A stretch of DNA of 64,000 nt from Volvox africanus (taxonomy: Eukaryota; Chlorophyta; Chlorophyceae; Chlamydomonadales; Volvocaceae): assembly GCA_030268105.1 (NCBI GenBank), contig BSDZ01000128.1, positions 124,001 to 188,000 on the forward strand. Reading direction: 5' to 3'. The translations under genes and the position numbers were made by a program. The stretch's first letter is position 1. Each line of letters starts with the position of its first letter. This document shows, one piece after another, positions 48,301 to 61,472 of the stretch. The notes under the pieces are model-generated. The model did no database searches and had not been told where the DNA came from. It was given only the letters and a program-made list of their open reading frames with translations.

Positions 48301-48770
48301 TACTCCAACGCGATGAACACCCGGGATAGATCTCGCTCAGAACCTCGCTCTGGCAACCAGTCACCTTCGCGATGCCCACCCGTTCGTTGGAGCTTTGCGC
48401 CCCACCCTAGCTGAGACCTGTTATGGCTTCGTCCAACACCTCCGTCTACTGCCTCCCCTTGGTCCGTAGCCCTTCTGCCCGGTCGCCTGACAACTGCCGC
48501 ACCCATTCACACCATCCCCGCACATGCAGCCCGTCTGGCGAGCTAAATAACGCATAATAGATTGGGGCATAACAAATTCACCACGCAACCAAATTTTGAC
48601 ACGAAACAATCCAACAAACACGACGTGTTTTTTGTCCCGAGACACTCTGATTATGACTCCAGGGGGACACGTTGTGCTTAGGGCACACTGCCACACTAAT
48701 TCAATGGTCAATGGTTGCACTTCATCCAGATGATGTAGATACGTTGCAACCATCCAGATAGATCCTACAT
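45317..48770 (-). CDS. Putative membrane protein gene, unit 4 (8 repeats)
   Basis: The repeat exon is of the unit 1 haplotype (CCAACGCCC, GAACTTCTCC and TTTGCTAAGTG on the plus strand). One substitution near the transmembrane segment changes Phe to Tyr (DTYVLYYIV). Confidence 0.5.
45835..45943. repeat. 41-bp minisatellite, unit 4
   Basis: Same copy number as unit 1. Confidence 0.85.
46539..46986 (-). repeat. 57-bp coding VNTR, unit 4 (8 copies)
   Basis: The copy pattern resembles unit 1, with the ESRDT terminal copy and AEN variants. Confidence 0.9.
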
Positions 48771-49173
48771 CTAGGGGGAAAACACCATCATTGGAACTTG
48801 CGCTTGGAATGAGCCTGCTTTGAGAATTATTTCAGAAATTATTCGGCGGAAGTTGTGGCCTGTTGTTGTACAGCGGTGGTGGGTTCAGGGCCCGCAGGAC
48901 AAGAGTTGTGTCGGTCTACTTGAAGACGGAACAAGGAGATGAACGTTTGGAAGTTGAGATAGCAGTTTGAAGATTGGGATGTACGAACACACTGTCATGG
49001 CACACTTCATGAACGGTTGGGAAATGTGGTGTTTGGTCTGTAAAAATGTCCAATGGGAACGCTGCCTCGACTAAACCCTAAGCTTAATGGTTACAACTGG
49101 CCATATGCCGCCTAGATGGCCGCGCGGGTTGACGAACGAACGTTTACGGTATGTCGGTAGGTTGCTTGATGTA

Positions 49174-49358
49174 GATATGTTGCAACCTTTTAAGCCATGC
49201 AAGCTGCAGCAACGGACTCTTAATGTGTCTGTCCTAGATGCCTGCTCGTAGATGTGGACTTTGGATAGGTTGGCCCTCCCCGATTCCTTGATCAACCGCT
49301 GCACTCACGCGTTTAGGAAGCAACAGCAAAACAATTACGCTTGGGATTTAACGACTCC
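49174..49358 (-). repeat. Inverted dispersed-repeat copy, unit 4
   Basis: No partner within this unit, because module A lacks the repeat. Confidence 0.75.
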
Positions 49359-49492
49359 CTGAAGAAATTATGTACACTTCATTTGGCCCACTCCCCTCCA
49401 TTGGTGCGCATATCCGTTAGGCTGATGGTTCTTTCCATCTATGCAACCTGGGAAATAGCAACAAAATATGCCGTGTGAGGATTAATGATATG

Positions 49493-49493
<1 letters not shown>

Positions 49494-49548
<55 letters not shown>
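49494..49548. repeat. (CA)n microsatellite, unit 5 (~55 bp)
   Basis: Same length as in unit 6; the tract is absent from unit 4. Confidence 0.95.
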
Positions 49549-49550
<2 letters not shown>

Positions 49551-50265
49551 GGCAAGTGAACGTGCACGCCGCATGCCTGCACTAATTGGGAGTGCTTATT
49601 TTGCATCCCCAAACTCATCCATTTGCGCGCGAGGAGTGATTCGGGATGTTGGCACACCATGTCGCGCCGCGCCACGTTGTGCTGCCCCACGTCACGCGAG
49701 CAAACTTCTAAATTCACAGAATTTTACATTTAAGCAGCGCAGCATATATACATATTTATAGCCAATATTACTGATAGCTCACTTTATCCAGGCCGCGGAA
49801 TTTAAGAATCGAATAAAGGAGGTTCTTCAGCTTTAAAGATTCTGTCCGCCAGGCGCTGATCGCTTTGGCTGCCTCGTACAGTTAAATAAGAGTTCGAAAT
49901 ATGTCGAATTTACGTAGTCAGTTGCATTTATATATGCAAGAGAAGTTCACATTACCAATGACCACAAACAAAGTAAAGAGCGAAGTAAAGCTTTCTATAC
50001 TGAATGTCATAGGGACAAACCAGAGCTGGGACTGCTCCGGGACAAACGCAAATGGTCATTTTTGCGGGCACAGGGGCTTATCCAACACTGCACCCATTCT
50101 GGTCTTGTAACAAATATGTTCCCCTGGCTTGATAGTTAGAAGTGTACCTTAAAATTGGGTCTGGGAAAATTGGGTTTGGAGGTGCATGGTGTTGGACCCT
50201 TAGCCTTTTCGAGCTCTTTGAGCAGTCTTGCTTACCCAAGCATTCATTTGTGCCTTTGATCTTGT

Positions 50266-50410
50266 CAAAAAAATGTAGTTAAGGTTTTTTAGATCAAAAC
50301 AAGCTTATGAAGAAGAAATAGAACAAAATTCAAAATTATATAGAACATTAAGTAATAGACCAGAAGAAAGAACTGACCAAGTTATACGAAATTAAAAATG
50401 AGCTTTTACT
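50266..50410 (+). other. AT-rich island, unit 5
   Basis: Matches the unit 2 island; the counterpart is missing in unit 4. Confidence 0.4.
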
Positions 50411-51089
50411 AAGCGTTCCCAATATTTTGCATTGACGCCCACATCTATGCTGCGGTGATGTTGCCTACCCGTCACGCCCTACCCTAGACGGACCACATGT
50501 AGCCATTCCCGCCTTCGTTCGAAGGCCTCCAATCAGCCCCAGATGCACAATAATCTTAACTCCAACTATCCAAACTTCCGAAGCCTACAGCTCCAAATCC
50601 TAAGCCCGTACCGACCGTTGCATGCCTCGCATCCGGGGTCTGAGTACAACATGTACAACATACAACTGATCGCTTAATAAATTATCAACTCCCCATATCT
50701 TCTGCCGGAAGCACAATGCAGAATTACCGAAAGTTCGAATACGTAGGCCGATAGGCCGATAGGCCGATAGCAGATGGACGCGGGAGAGAGAGTAGAGCCA
50801 CGAGAGAGGAGAAGGAAACATGGCGGAACGTGTGGCGCTTACTACAACCCCCTGCTGCAAACCTCTCTCGGCAAAGTTGTAACGTAAGCCCGATCCTTCG
50901 TAATAAGCAGCATTCTCATCCAGTTCGAATAGAATTTAGCAAGAACAGCAACACAGGAAGGGATAGAATCCCAATCTCAATCTTGACTTTGTGCCTTCCT
51001 CATTATTACGCGGTTTTCACTCTAACCGCGCAATCCGGCACGACCGCCACGGCCGCGCCGCGAAATAACGACCATTCGTTTTCCAGGTC

Positions 51090-53820
51090 CTAATATGGCA
51101 GACAACGGCCGAAAGGAAAGGCCGGTATTGCATAGTACATATCATCGTACTGCTCGTCCATGGCATCCCACAGATCCGAGACGCTGCCATCGGTGTGAAG
51201 CCCCTGCAGCCGTATATCCGTGCAGGGCCGCGCATAAGCCTTAGGGTTTTATCATTTGTACAACGGTAGGACATAAAAAGATTTGATCTGTCGTAACAAG
51301 TCAACCAGATAATCAGGGCCAGGGCCAGGGCCAGGGCCAGGGCCAGGGCTAGCTCGGACGCCTAACCCGATAGGACACGAGTAGTAAGTTTGCTCCTCCC
51401 AAAGTGGAATACCAGGTCTCTTATCATCTTCCTTCCATCCATCCTTCCCGGTGCACCCTAGTAAGCACCTGGATTGCTGAGACCCACGGGTCCATGGCTT
51501 AGCATGCCCTCTGAGCCCCGCCCCATGAGCCCCACTCCCTACTCACCGGCCAGCACTAACACGGTGGGGACAATGTCAATGTGCTGCGTCGTGGTAACCA
51601 CCTTGGAGCCGGCAGCCAGACCCGGGCCCTGAGGCCAGGGACGACGGGTGGAGGGGTGAAGTCCAGGGATTTCTGCCACAAAAGGATAAGGGTTCTTGAG
51701 TATTAGGCTAGGAGGGCAAAGGACAGGCGGACGGAGGTTGGGACTACCATTTTAGGCGGGGGAGGCAGGGTTAAAGATGCAACAGAAAGGTGCGTGCAAG
51801 GATTTATGGCAAGGACGACGGAGGGCCTGGTTCTGGTGGCAGTGGTTGCCTCATGTTAAAGGAAGGAGGGGGCGATGATACGAAATCTACAATCTATAAT
51901 CTATATTATTATACACCTATCCCCACCCCACCCACGCCCCTCCCACCTAACGCCACGACCATCTCTCATCCACAGCTCGCATGCACCTCAGCGGCACTCG
52001 GTGGATCTCCTCTAAGAAGGTCACATTTGCGGCCGTGAGGGGGTCTCGCGCCCGCAGCCACGCTGGCTTCCCACTAACCCCCGGGTCATTCTGGGCGGTC
52101 GTGGCAGTGCCGCTCCACTCAGCTCCTCCCACAGTGTCAGGCCGCAAGTAAATAAGGCCTACGCGTTTGGATGGTGGCTGGCGTCGTCCCCGGTAGGGAA
52201 TGTGGAATCAATCGGGGCGTAAGCTAAGTAGCCGCCAAGGCCGTGCATAATCGTAGAAAGAAGAGCGATGGGAACCGTGATGATGTATACTATCGGTGTT
52301 GTTGGCGACAGCGAAGAGGTGCTGCGAGAGACGTTGGTAGATGCAAGCAAAAGTTAATGTATGAGTGCTTGCCCCCTCCCCCCGCATTCACCTGTGTATA
52401 GCGTGGTGTACCCAGCTTTCTGCAGCCAGGTGGGGAGCCACTCGCGATCCAAATCCAGCGCACGGAATTTTGCAGAACCTCCTGTATGTGAGGAAGGGGT
52501 TGTGGGTTCGCGGGCCAGGGCCTCGGGGATGACGAATTTAATTTGTGGAAAAATGGTTTCCGCGGCCAGACGGCGAACCCCTTGGGGTGGCAAAAGAATG
52601 AATGGAAGAACGGAAGGACAGAACGAACTCGCTTTGTGGACGGCCCAGAAAGGGGAGGGGTCTGCGGTGAGAACAGGAAGGTTGATTAGGAAGGATGATA
52701 GTGCCTAGAGTTGAAGGGATGCAGAGCCGCGGAGCGCGGAGGGCTGGCGGGTTTCAGTTGCTGTTGGGTCAAATGACAGTCATCCGTCCACCTCCGGGAG
52801 AGGGGTTGTCATCAATGGCCATTGGGGCGGCCCTTCCTTGTCTCCTGTCTCGCTCATAAATGTAAATCTGTGCTTAGAAAAAGGTGGTAATGAGAAACTC
52901 TTAAATATGTCTGGTTCCGGAGCATGACCTACACCAAAACCCGGGTCCATGTTCGCTCCGCCAATTAACCTGACTGACGGTAATGACAAGGGGCCGCACG
53001 TCGCAATGTGGCTTCGAAGCCACCCGTCCACCCAGGAATACTTCTTCCATCGGGGGAGATCGGGTATTACCGTCTGAGGCTTACGATCGTATCCAGGCTA
53101 GTCGGGGACGGCAGGGTGGAACCTGTCATTTAAAACTTGACGTACCGTGTGGTCCGAGCACGTCTGTGAAATTGGTATTGGGACTCAGCTGGCCGCGTTG
53201 GAGGCTGACCCGGGAAGGGCAGCAGATGGGAGTAGTGACGAAATGGTTCGTAAAGGTGACATCTGGTTTGCAGCAACATCGGGACATAACCGAATAAGGA
53301 ACCGATGCCTGCAGGAACTGACAGGAAGATTACCAACTTCCAACAACCAACCATTTTTACTTACCAGCTCAAAGAATCTTGAACAACATCTATGATTCAA
53401 GAAAATTTCTGAACATTCCTGGTCGCGTCGTCGTGCACGAAAGTCGCACGTCGCCAAATGATTGATGGTCCGGTTACGATGCCCTTACCTCGGTCTCGCA
53501 AAAGCCGTTTCGTCGCCGGTACTGAGATTAATCTACATCATCTACAAGGATAAGGATAGAGTTTGGACGCCGTGCTACAGATGCCGAATATGTGATGATA
53601 CCCAGATACAGCATTACATTTAGAAATCGCTTCCTTTGAAATTTCTTTGGATTAAACGATTTATTTGACGGAAATTCTTACGTGGAAATTCTTTACTCGA
53701 CGGAAGAAGTATTTCAAGATATGCTCATTTCATGCAAAGCATGACGTTGGTTGGCTTGGGGGCTGTTGCCGTTATTGAACAAAAGGGTAGAACAAAGGTG
53801 AGGGACGAGAGGGGACTCAT
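51090..53820 (-). pseudogene. Arylsulfatase-like gene, unit 5
   Basis: Module B lies 5'. The first base of the proposed Cys-motif exon is changed (CCAGATGTC instead of CCAGGTGTC at about 53263), next to its splice acceptor. The remaining blocks are intact at sequence level. Confidence 0.7.
51316..51351. repeat. GGGCCA tract, unit 5 (6 copies)
   Basis: Six copies, no variant beyond the terminal GGGCTA. Confidence 0.9.
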
Positions 53821-53832
53821 GTTTTCTTCATG

Positions 53833-54421
53833 TAGCGCCTATCACCCTACACTTGCCGCCTTCCGCCCGACCGCTGCATTGTAGCACGGAGCTGAACTTG
53901 TCTGCCGCGTCTGACTTCCTGCAATGGTAACTATGGAAACGCCTGGCACTTGCACACAATTCTTGATTCAGGGAACTAAAGAAAACAAGTTCGAGACAAA
54001 AAGGCAAATAAAATTGTTCGATGCTCTTACGAGCAAGCCCAATCGGTGAAGCTGTCACGTCGGAAGCGCGATGGATCAACGGTGAACTGACAAGACTGTC
54101 GAAGCTCCCAAACCAACGATTTGATTGCATTTGCATACTTGTGAGAATTAAATAATGGTTAAGTGTATATGATCTTTCGGGCAATTGTTCAATCCCAACC
54201 GTAATTGTTTTGCTGTTGCTTCATAAACGCGTGAGTGCAGCGGTTGACCAAGGAACCAGGGAGGTCGAACTTATCAAAGTCCACATCTACCAGCAGGCAC
54301 CTAGAATACACACATTTATAGTCCGTGCTGCAACTTGCATCGTATGAAAGGTTACAACATATCTCAAATTTCTCGTTTCTACCTTTCCAACATCCTGTTT
54401 CTGTCCTCTCGTGCGACTTAA
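53833..54421. other. Module B, unit 5
   Basis: It has the same content as in units 2 and 3 with no length change seen. Confidence 0.85.
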
Positions 54422-55512
54422 AGGCGGCATCCATATGCCTACCCATTTGTTGCCTCGACCGGGTGCCTCAGGAATTAATTCCTAGCAATCAGCATCACAA
54501 TTGTACGGGCGAAAATAATCCAATGGAACGATTGAGCCAGTTTGAATACTTGTCGTTCAGATACGCTATAGATTCGAAGCTAGCATGAACACAGGCAAGG
54601 GCGTGTGTGTGGGTTATGTACATCTGGTTGGTCACACATGTGCAGAGGCTAAGGTTTCAGCATGCCCGTACATGTGGCAGGGTGGATTCCCGATGCGGAT
54701 GGAGCTTGCTCTGGTGTTGGTTTTGCAGACATATACAATGAATCACTTCTGCGCTGTATGTTAGCACACCAGCTTTGGACAGGCGGAAAGCAACTGCGTG
54801 GACTCATGCGTGTCGTTGAGCATTAGACTACGTGTGTATCAGGCCTTGGCGCATGCTCTTTCACGCTTCGATGCCTTTGATTTTCCTTCAAACAGACTTA
54901 TTATCGAACACGTTTCAATGGAAGATAAGCGCGTGGAAGGGAGATGCCACGAGAGAACTGTGCGTGTGGGGGCGTTGACGCGCGGCGGGCAGCAGCTGGG
55001 GCGCAATCAGTTGGGGCTCAGCCATATGGGCGCTTGCCAGGAGCCTCTTTGTCCGACACCATGGATCCGGCGCGATCCATGCACCCAGCGCACTTGTGAA
55101 GCGTATGGAGCTTGCTGTGTCGTTGATTATGCAGTTTTATTCATTGTATATGCGCTGTATGCACAACGAGCTATGGGTAGCCGGAGATGAACCGTTCAAA
55201 TAAATGCATGTTGGGCATTAGACTACGTGTGTATGAGGCCGGATGGCCGTGTCTATTTATACATTGATCAGGACGTATTCACATACGGCTGGTAGAGGAT
55301 GCCACGGCATGGGAACAGTGACATCCACGACATTGTACGCCTGATGGCTGGTGCGTGCTCGTGCCTTCATGCATATCTAAGTTGTGGAGGGGCTGCGGGC
55401 TGAATGTGTGTGTATGTTTGTGTATGATACGTTCACGTTCACTGTTTGGAAACTAGTTTGATAAGCCTCACCCCGCCGTTCGTATGGCCTATGGGTATGT
55501 GTTTACACCCCT

Positions 55513-58500
55513 TCACGTGATATATTGATGACGAGCATGTGAACCATGCAGCTGTGTTGACTGCATTACCGAGCTACTAGAGCTGTGTAAACATCTTGCC
55601 ATATCCGTAAATTGTGTAGGCGTGTACTCAGACAGGAAGGGCACAGAAAACTGAAACATAATGACATCTTGTCACACTGTAGGGGCTACGCAGCAAATAT
55701 GGAATTATTGACGAGGGTCTGAGCTCAGGGTGTGTGTGGTTAAGAAAGTTACATGAAACATTAACAGAATTATGAAAGTACCAATCACGATATAGTACAA
55801 AACAAAGGTATCAGAGTCTGCCCAATTAAGGGTGGTATCGAAAGACACCGAATATGAAGTCAAAGCCCCATATACATGTTTCGTTCCAGGGACAGGCAAA
55901 GTGTCCAAGGAATCTCCCAAGGATCCTGGATCGCGTGTTTCTGGGGTCGTAACCCTCCATGTGGTGGGGTTTCTTTACCTCGCACCCATTACTCCTCCAT
56001 TGCACAAACAGGGACAATCAAGACGTCCCGGCCAAAGCCACTCCGGCGGCTAAGGCCCCCCTTTTGTCCCAGCCAAAGCCGCTCCGGCGGCTAAAGCCCG
56101 CTTCTTTTTGCCACTCGTTACACAAGCAAAGGACAATACGTCCCAGCCACAGCCGCCCTGGAGGCAGAGCCCCCGACCAGTCCACACCAGGGCATTAAAT
56201 CTGCGTGGAAAGGGTTTGTTAGTCAGTAAGGACATGTCTAATTATTATCGTAAGAACTGAGCGACACAATAAAACAGGCAGGCCAAGTCCCACACTTACC
56301 TTCTGATGACTAACATTAAGCCCTGATAAGATGCATGCAATCCCCCCTTTGTTTCCCTTGCTCCACCCCTCACTCCACATATTCCTTCGGCATGCGCATC
56401 TAGTTGTTGTTCTCAAGTCTGCTATATGCGACTTGCAAGTGTTCGAAGGCTTTGAAGGCCAACACCCTGTGTTGCCCACCGAGCAGGTGACGGTGTGGGT
56501 TCACCTGCCACCTGAGCCTGTCGTACACAGCCTTCCGTCCCTGGGTTTTGAACTTTTCCGGAGCAAGCTGGAAGATGAGACGGTCGCCAAGTGCCTCATC
56601 TTCCAGATTGCTAAATGTGATCACCCACTCAACCACATCCGCATTTGTAAGCCCCTCAGTGGGTATGACGACATGGCTCACGTGGCCCAACCCGTTTTCT
56701 GCACTTTGGGTATCTCCGCTTTCGGCCACGTCCCTCTCGTGGCACACCACATTATCCGCACTTTGGGTATCTCCGCTTTCGGCCACGTCCCTCTCGTGGC
56801 ACACCACATTATCCGCACTTTGGGTATCTCCGCTTTCGACCACGTGCCTCTCGTGGCACACCACGTTATCCGCACTTTGGGTATCTCCGCTTTCGGCCAC
56901 GTCCCTCTCGTGGCACACCACGTTATCCGCACTTTGGGTATCTCCACTTTCGGCCACGTCCCTCTCGTGGCACACCACATTCTCCGCACTTTGGGTATCT
57001 CCGCTTTCGGCCACGTCCCTCTCGTGGCACACCATGTTATCCGCACTTTGGGTATCTCCGCTTTTGGCCACGTCCCTCTCGTGGCACACCACGTTATCCG
57101 CACTTTGGGTATCTCCGCTTTCGGCCACGTCCCTCTCGTGGCACACCACGTTATCCGCACTTTCGGTATCTCCGCTTTCGGCCACGTCCCTCTCGTGGCA
57201 CACCACATTATCCGCACTTTTGGTATCTCCGCTTTCGGCCACGTCCCTCTCGTGGCACACCACGTTATCTGCACTTTGGGTATCTCCGCTTTCGGCCACG
57301 TCCCTCTCGTGGCACACCACGTTATCCGCACTTTGGGTATCTCCGCTTTCGGCCATGTGCCTCTCGTAGTTAACCTCACTCTCATAATTGCCGATATGGA
57401 CCACTGGCACCTCGTGGTCGATTTTGCTCTTGATGCTCTGCGCATCCTGGTGTTGGAACACAGACACCTCATAGTCAAACCCATCACTTTTGGTCCTATT
57501 TTTCCAGGGCTGAACTTCATGGTCAGGCTCACTGACGTCTGCCTCGTTGGGTATCTCCATAGGAACGACTGTCTGAGAACCCATAATCCAGCCAGATATT
57601 TGCTGCATGGACGGCAACCTAAGTTGCCAGCACAGCACCTTCGGCTGCAGATGCACCGCGGTCGAAGAGAGAAATATGGTCCTGCGGCAATGGGCGAAAA
57701 ATTAATTTTCTGTGACTTAAAATGGTTCAGGCTTTGACCTTGACCGTGAGGCGGCGGCGGCATCCCAATCACAAACAGCTACAACGCAAGGAAAGCTGCC
57801 CATATAGTTAATTTTTAATTAAGCTTAGCAAAGACATCGGTGGAGTCAGCCACGAAAATTGGAAAAGGCTCGAGCGTACCTTGGGTAGAAGACCTCGAAG
57901 CATGTCCGCGCCAGGTAGAAGATTCCACTGAGCATGGCTTTTAGGACGGGCCTAGCGACACAGCTCATGGTATCCGAATCCACGCAAACAAGCAAGCCTA
58001 TCCAAAGACCAGGTGTGCTTGCAGCTTAAGGCTGCGGTGTGCGTATGTTGAAAGTCAAGTTGGATAGAGATAGAGTGTGCAGAGCAGGTAGCAGTAAACA
58101 ACGTTGCATTTAAAACGCTGTAGTGAGAAAATGCGCACTGAACGGCCTAAGTAGCAAAAGTTTGATGAAAGTACGGCGGAGAGTGTACCTCCATCATAAT
58201 CTGCCCTGCCAGGGGCTTCTTTACATCTGTGAGAAACTTTGAGGTATTTCGTTGCTTACGGAAAGCTTTCAATCAATCCACGGTCATGATGGCACAGGGA
58301 AGTTATGTGCATTCAGTACTAAGCTGGAATCACGGCCAGTAGCATCTGAGGACGACGCGAAGTTGAACCTCTTTTTAATAACTGAAACATGGGAAATGAC
58401 AGGGTCTATTACTGCATCTGAAAAGGGCAAACCACCTCCTGGCTTTCTGAGAACCACAATTCCGAAGCAAACTTGATACGAAGTCGCACATGTACATGGA

Positions 58501-59153
58501 AGTATATGAACTATAATCACATTACTGTAGACATAATACAGGACACAGAATAGAATACACATATGTTTTGTAGGTTCCTTTGGAAGGCTTAGGGTTACTG
58601 CCCCGGGGAAGAACACTGCTTGCCAATACATACTGCCTTCCGCGCATGCATGGCGCCGGCATGATGCTCGATGTAAATTACATTACTCCAACGCGATGAA
58701 CACCCGGGATAGATCTCGCTCAGAACCTCGCTCTGGCAACCAGTCACCTTCGCGATGCCCACCCGTTCGTTGGAGCTTTGCGCCCCACCCTAGCTGAGAC
58801 CTGTTATGGCTTCGTCCAACACCTCCGTCTACTGCCTCCCCTTGGTCCGTAGCCCTTCTGCCCGGTCGCCTGACAACTGCCGCACCCATTCACACCATCC
58901 CCGCACATGCAGCCCGTCTGGCGAGCTAAATAACGCATAATAGATTGGGGCATAACAAATTCACCACGCAACCAAATTTTGACACGAAACAATCCAACAA
59001 ACACGACGTGTTTTTTGTCCCGAGACACTCTGATTATGACTCCAGGGGGACACGTTGTGCTTAGGGCACACTGCCACAATAATTCAATGGTCAATGGTTG
59101 CACTTCATCCAGATGATGTAGATACGTTGCAACCATCCAGATAGATCCTACAT
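55513..59153 (-). CDS. Putative membrane protein gene, unit 5 (12 repeats)
   Basis: This copy has the largest repeat domain. Differences include LLMFHV in the transmembrane segment, IELLWQC in the first exon, and one 41-bp copy fewer in the middle exon. That loss would change frame if the stretch is translated. Confidence 0.5.
56031..56098. repeat. 41-bp minisatellite, unit 5 (one copy fewer)
   Basis: The middle copy (with CTCCAGCGG) is missing. Confidence 0.85.
56694..57369 (-). repeat. 57-bp coding VNTR, unit 5 (12 copies)
   Basis: This is the longest array. It contains the unit 2 set of variants plus two additional copies, one with GDTKSAD. Confidence 0.9.
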
Positions 59154-59556
59154 CTAGGGGGAAAACACCATCATTGGAACTTGCGCTTGGAATGAGCCTG
59201 CTTTGAGAATTATTTCAGAAATTATTCGGCGGAAGTTGTGGCCTGTTGTTGTACAGCGGTGGTGGGTTCAGGGCCCGCAGGACAAGAGTTGTGTCGGTCT
59301 ACTTGAAGACGGAACAAGGAGATGAACGTTTGGAAGTTGAGATAGCAGTTTGAAGATTGGGATGTACGAACACACTGTCATGGCACACTTCATGAACGGT
59401 TGGGAAATGTGGTGTTTGGTCTGTAAAAATGTCCAATGGGAACGCTGCCTCGACTAAACCCTAAGCTTAATGGTTACAACTGGCCATATGCCGCCTAGAT
59501 GGCCGCGCGGGTTGACGAACGAACGTTTACGGTATGTCGGTAGGTTGCTTGATGTA

Positions 59557-59741
59557 GATATGTTGCAACCTTTTAAGCCATGCAAGCTGCAGCAACGGAC
59601 TCTTAATGTGTCTGTCCTAGATGCCTGCTCGTAGATGTGGACTTTGGATAGGTTGGCCCTCCCCGATTCCTTGATCAACCGCTGCACTCACGCGTTTAGG
59701 AAGCAACAGCAAAACAATTACGCTTGGGATTTAACGACTCC
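59557..59741 (-). repeat. Inverted dispersed-repeat copy, unit 5
   Basis: Paired with the module B copy, as in units 2 and 3. Confidence 0.75.
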
Positions 59742-59875
59742 CTGAAGAAATTATGTACACTTCATTTGGCCCACTCCCCTCCATTGGTGCGCATATCCGT
59801 TAGGCTGATGGTTCTTTCCATCTATGCAACCTGGGAAATAGCAACAAAATATGCCGTGTGAGGATTAATGATATG

Positions 59876-59876
<1 letters not shown>

Positions 59877-59931
<55 letters not shown>
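59877..59931. repeat. (CA)n microsatellite, unit 6 (~55 bp)
   Basis: Equal to unit 5, consistent with a recent common origin of these two unit starts. Confidence 0.95.
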
Positions 59932-59933
<2 letters not shown>

Positions 59934-60648
59934 GGCAAGTGAACGTGCACGCCGCATGCCTGCACTAATTGGGAGTGCTTATTTTGCATCCCCAAACTCA
60001 TCCATTTGCGCGCGAGGAGTGATTCGGGATGTTGGCACACCATGTCGCGCCGCGCCACGTTGTGCTGCCCCACGTCACGCGAGCAAACTTCTAAATTCAC
60101 AGAATTTTACATTTAAGCAGCGCAGCATATATACATATTTATAGCCAATATTACTGATAGCTCACTTTATCCAGGCCGCGGAATTTAAGAATCGAATAAA
60201 GGAGGTTCTTCAGCTTTAAAGATTCTGTCCGCCAGGCGCTGATCGCTTTGGCTGCCTCGTACAGTTAAATAAGAGTTCGAAATATGTCGAATTTACGTAG
60301 TCAGTTGCATTTATATATGCAAGAGAAGTTCACATTACCAATGACCACAAACAAAGTAAAGAGCGAAGTAAAGCTTTCTATACTGAATGTCATAGGGACA
60401 AACCAGAGCTGGGACTGCTCCGGGACAAACGCAAATGGTCATTTTTGCGGGCACAGGGGCTTATCCAACACTGCACCCATTCTGGTCTTGTAACAAATAT
60501 GTTCCCCTGGCTTGATAGTTAGAAGTGTACCTTAAAATTGGGTCTGGGAAAATTGGGTTTGGAGGTGCATGGTGTTGGACCCTTAGCCTTTTCGAGCTCT
60601 TTGAGCAGTCTTGCTTACCCAAGCATTCATTTGTGCCTTTGATCTTGT

Positions 60649-60793
60649 CAAAAAAATGTAGTTAAGGTTTTTTAGATCAAAACAAGCTTATGAAGAAGAA
60701 ATAGAACAAAATTCAAAATTATATAGAACATTAAGTAATAGACCAGAAGAAAGAACTGACCAAGTTATACGAAATTAAAAATGAGCTTTTACT
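60649..60793 (+). other. AT-rich island, unit 6
   Basis: Matches the unit 2 island. Confidence 0.4.
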
Positions 60794-61472
60794 AAGCGTT
60801 CCCAATATTTTGCATTGACGCCCACATCTATGCTGCGGTGATGTTGCCTACCCGTCACGCCCTACCCTAGACGGACCACATGTAGCCATTCCCGCCTTCG
60901 TTCGAAGGCCTCCAATCAGCCCCAGATGCACAATAATCTTAACTCCAACTATCCAAACTTCCGAAGCCTACAGCTCCAAATCCTAAGCCCGTACCGACCG
61001 TTGCATGCCTCGCATCCGGGGTCTGAGTACAACATGTACAACATACAACTGATCGCTTAATAAATTATCAACTCCCCATATCTTCTGCCGGAAGCACAAT
61101 GCAGAATTACCGAAAGTTCGAATACGTAGGCCGATATGCCGATAGGCCGATAGCAGATGGACGCGGGAGAGAGAGTAGAGCCACGAGAGAGGAGAAGGAA
61201 ACATGGCGGAACGTGTGGCGCTTACTACAACCCCCTGCTGCAAACCTCTCTCGGCAAAGTTGGAACGTAAGCCCGATCCTTCGTAATAAGCAGCATTCTC
61301 ATCCAGTTCGAATAGAATTTAGCAAGAACAGCAACACAGGAAGGGATAGAATCCCAATCTCAATCTTGACTTTGTGCCTTCCTCATTATTACGCGGTTTT
61401 CACTCTAACCGCGCAATCCGGCACGACCGCCACGGCCGCGCCGCGAAATAACGACCATTCGTTTTCCAGGTC

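Larger units (their letters stand above)
39744..49423. repeat. Array unit 4 (module A, alternative left end)
   Basis: This is the shortest unit (9,680 bp). The counterpart of 8429-9556, including (CA)n and the AT-rich island, is replaced by about 160 bp matching the left flank. Module A and several linked variants are shared with unit 1 only. Confidence 0.95.
49424..59806. repeat. Array unit 5 (module B, 12 VNTR copies)
   Basis: The unit is 10,383 bp. It has the largest 57-bp array and only two copies of the 41-bp minisatellite. Its left part shares private variants and equal (CA)n length with unit 6. Confidence 0.95.
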
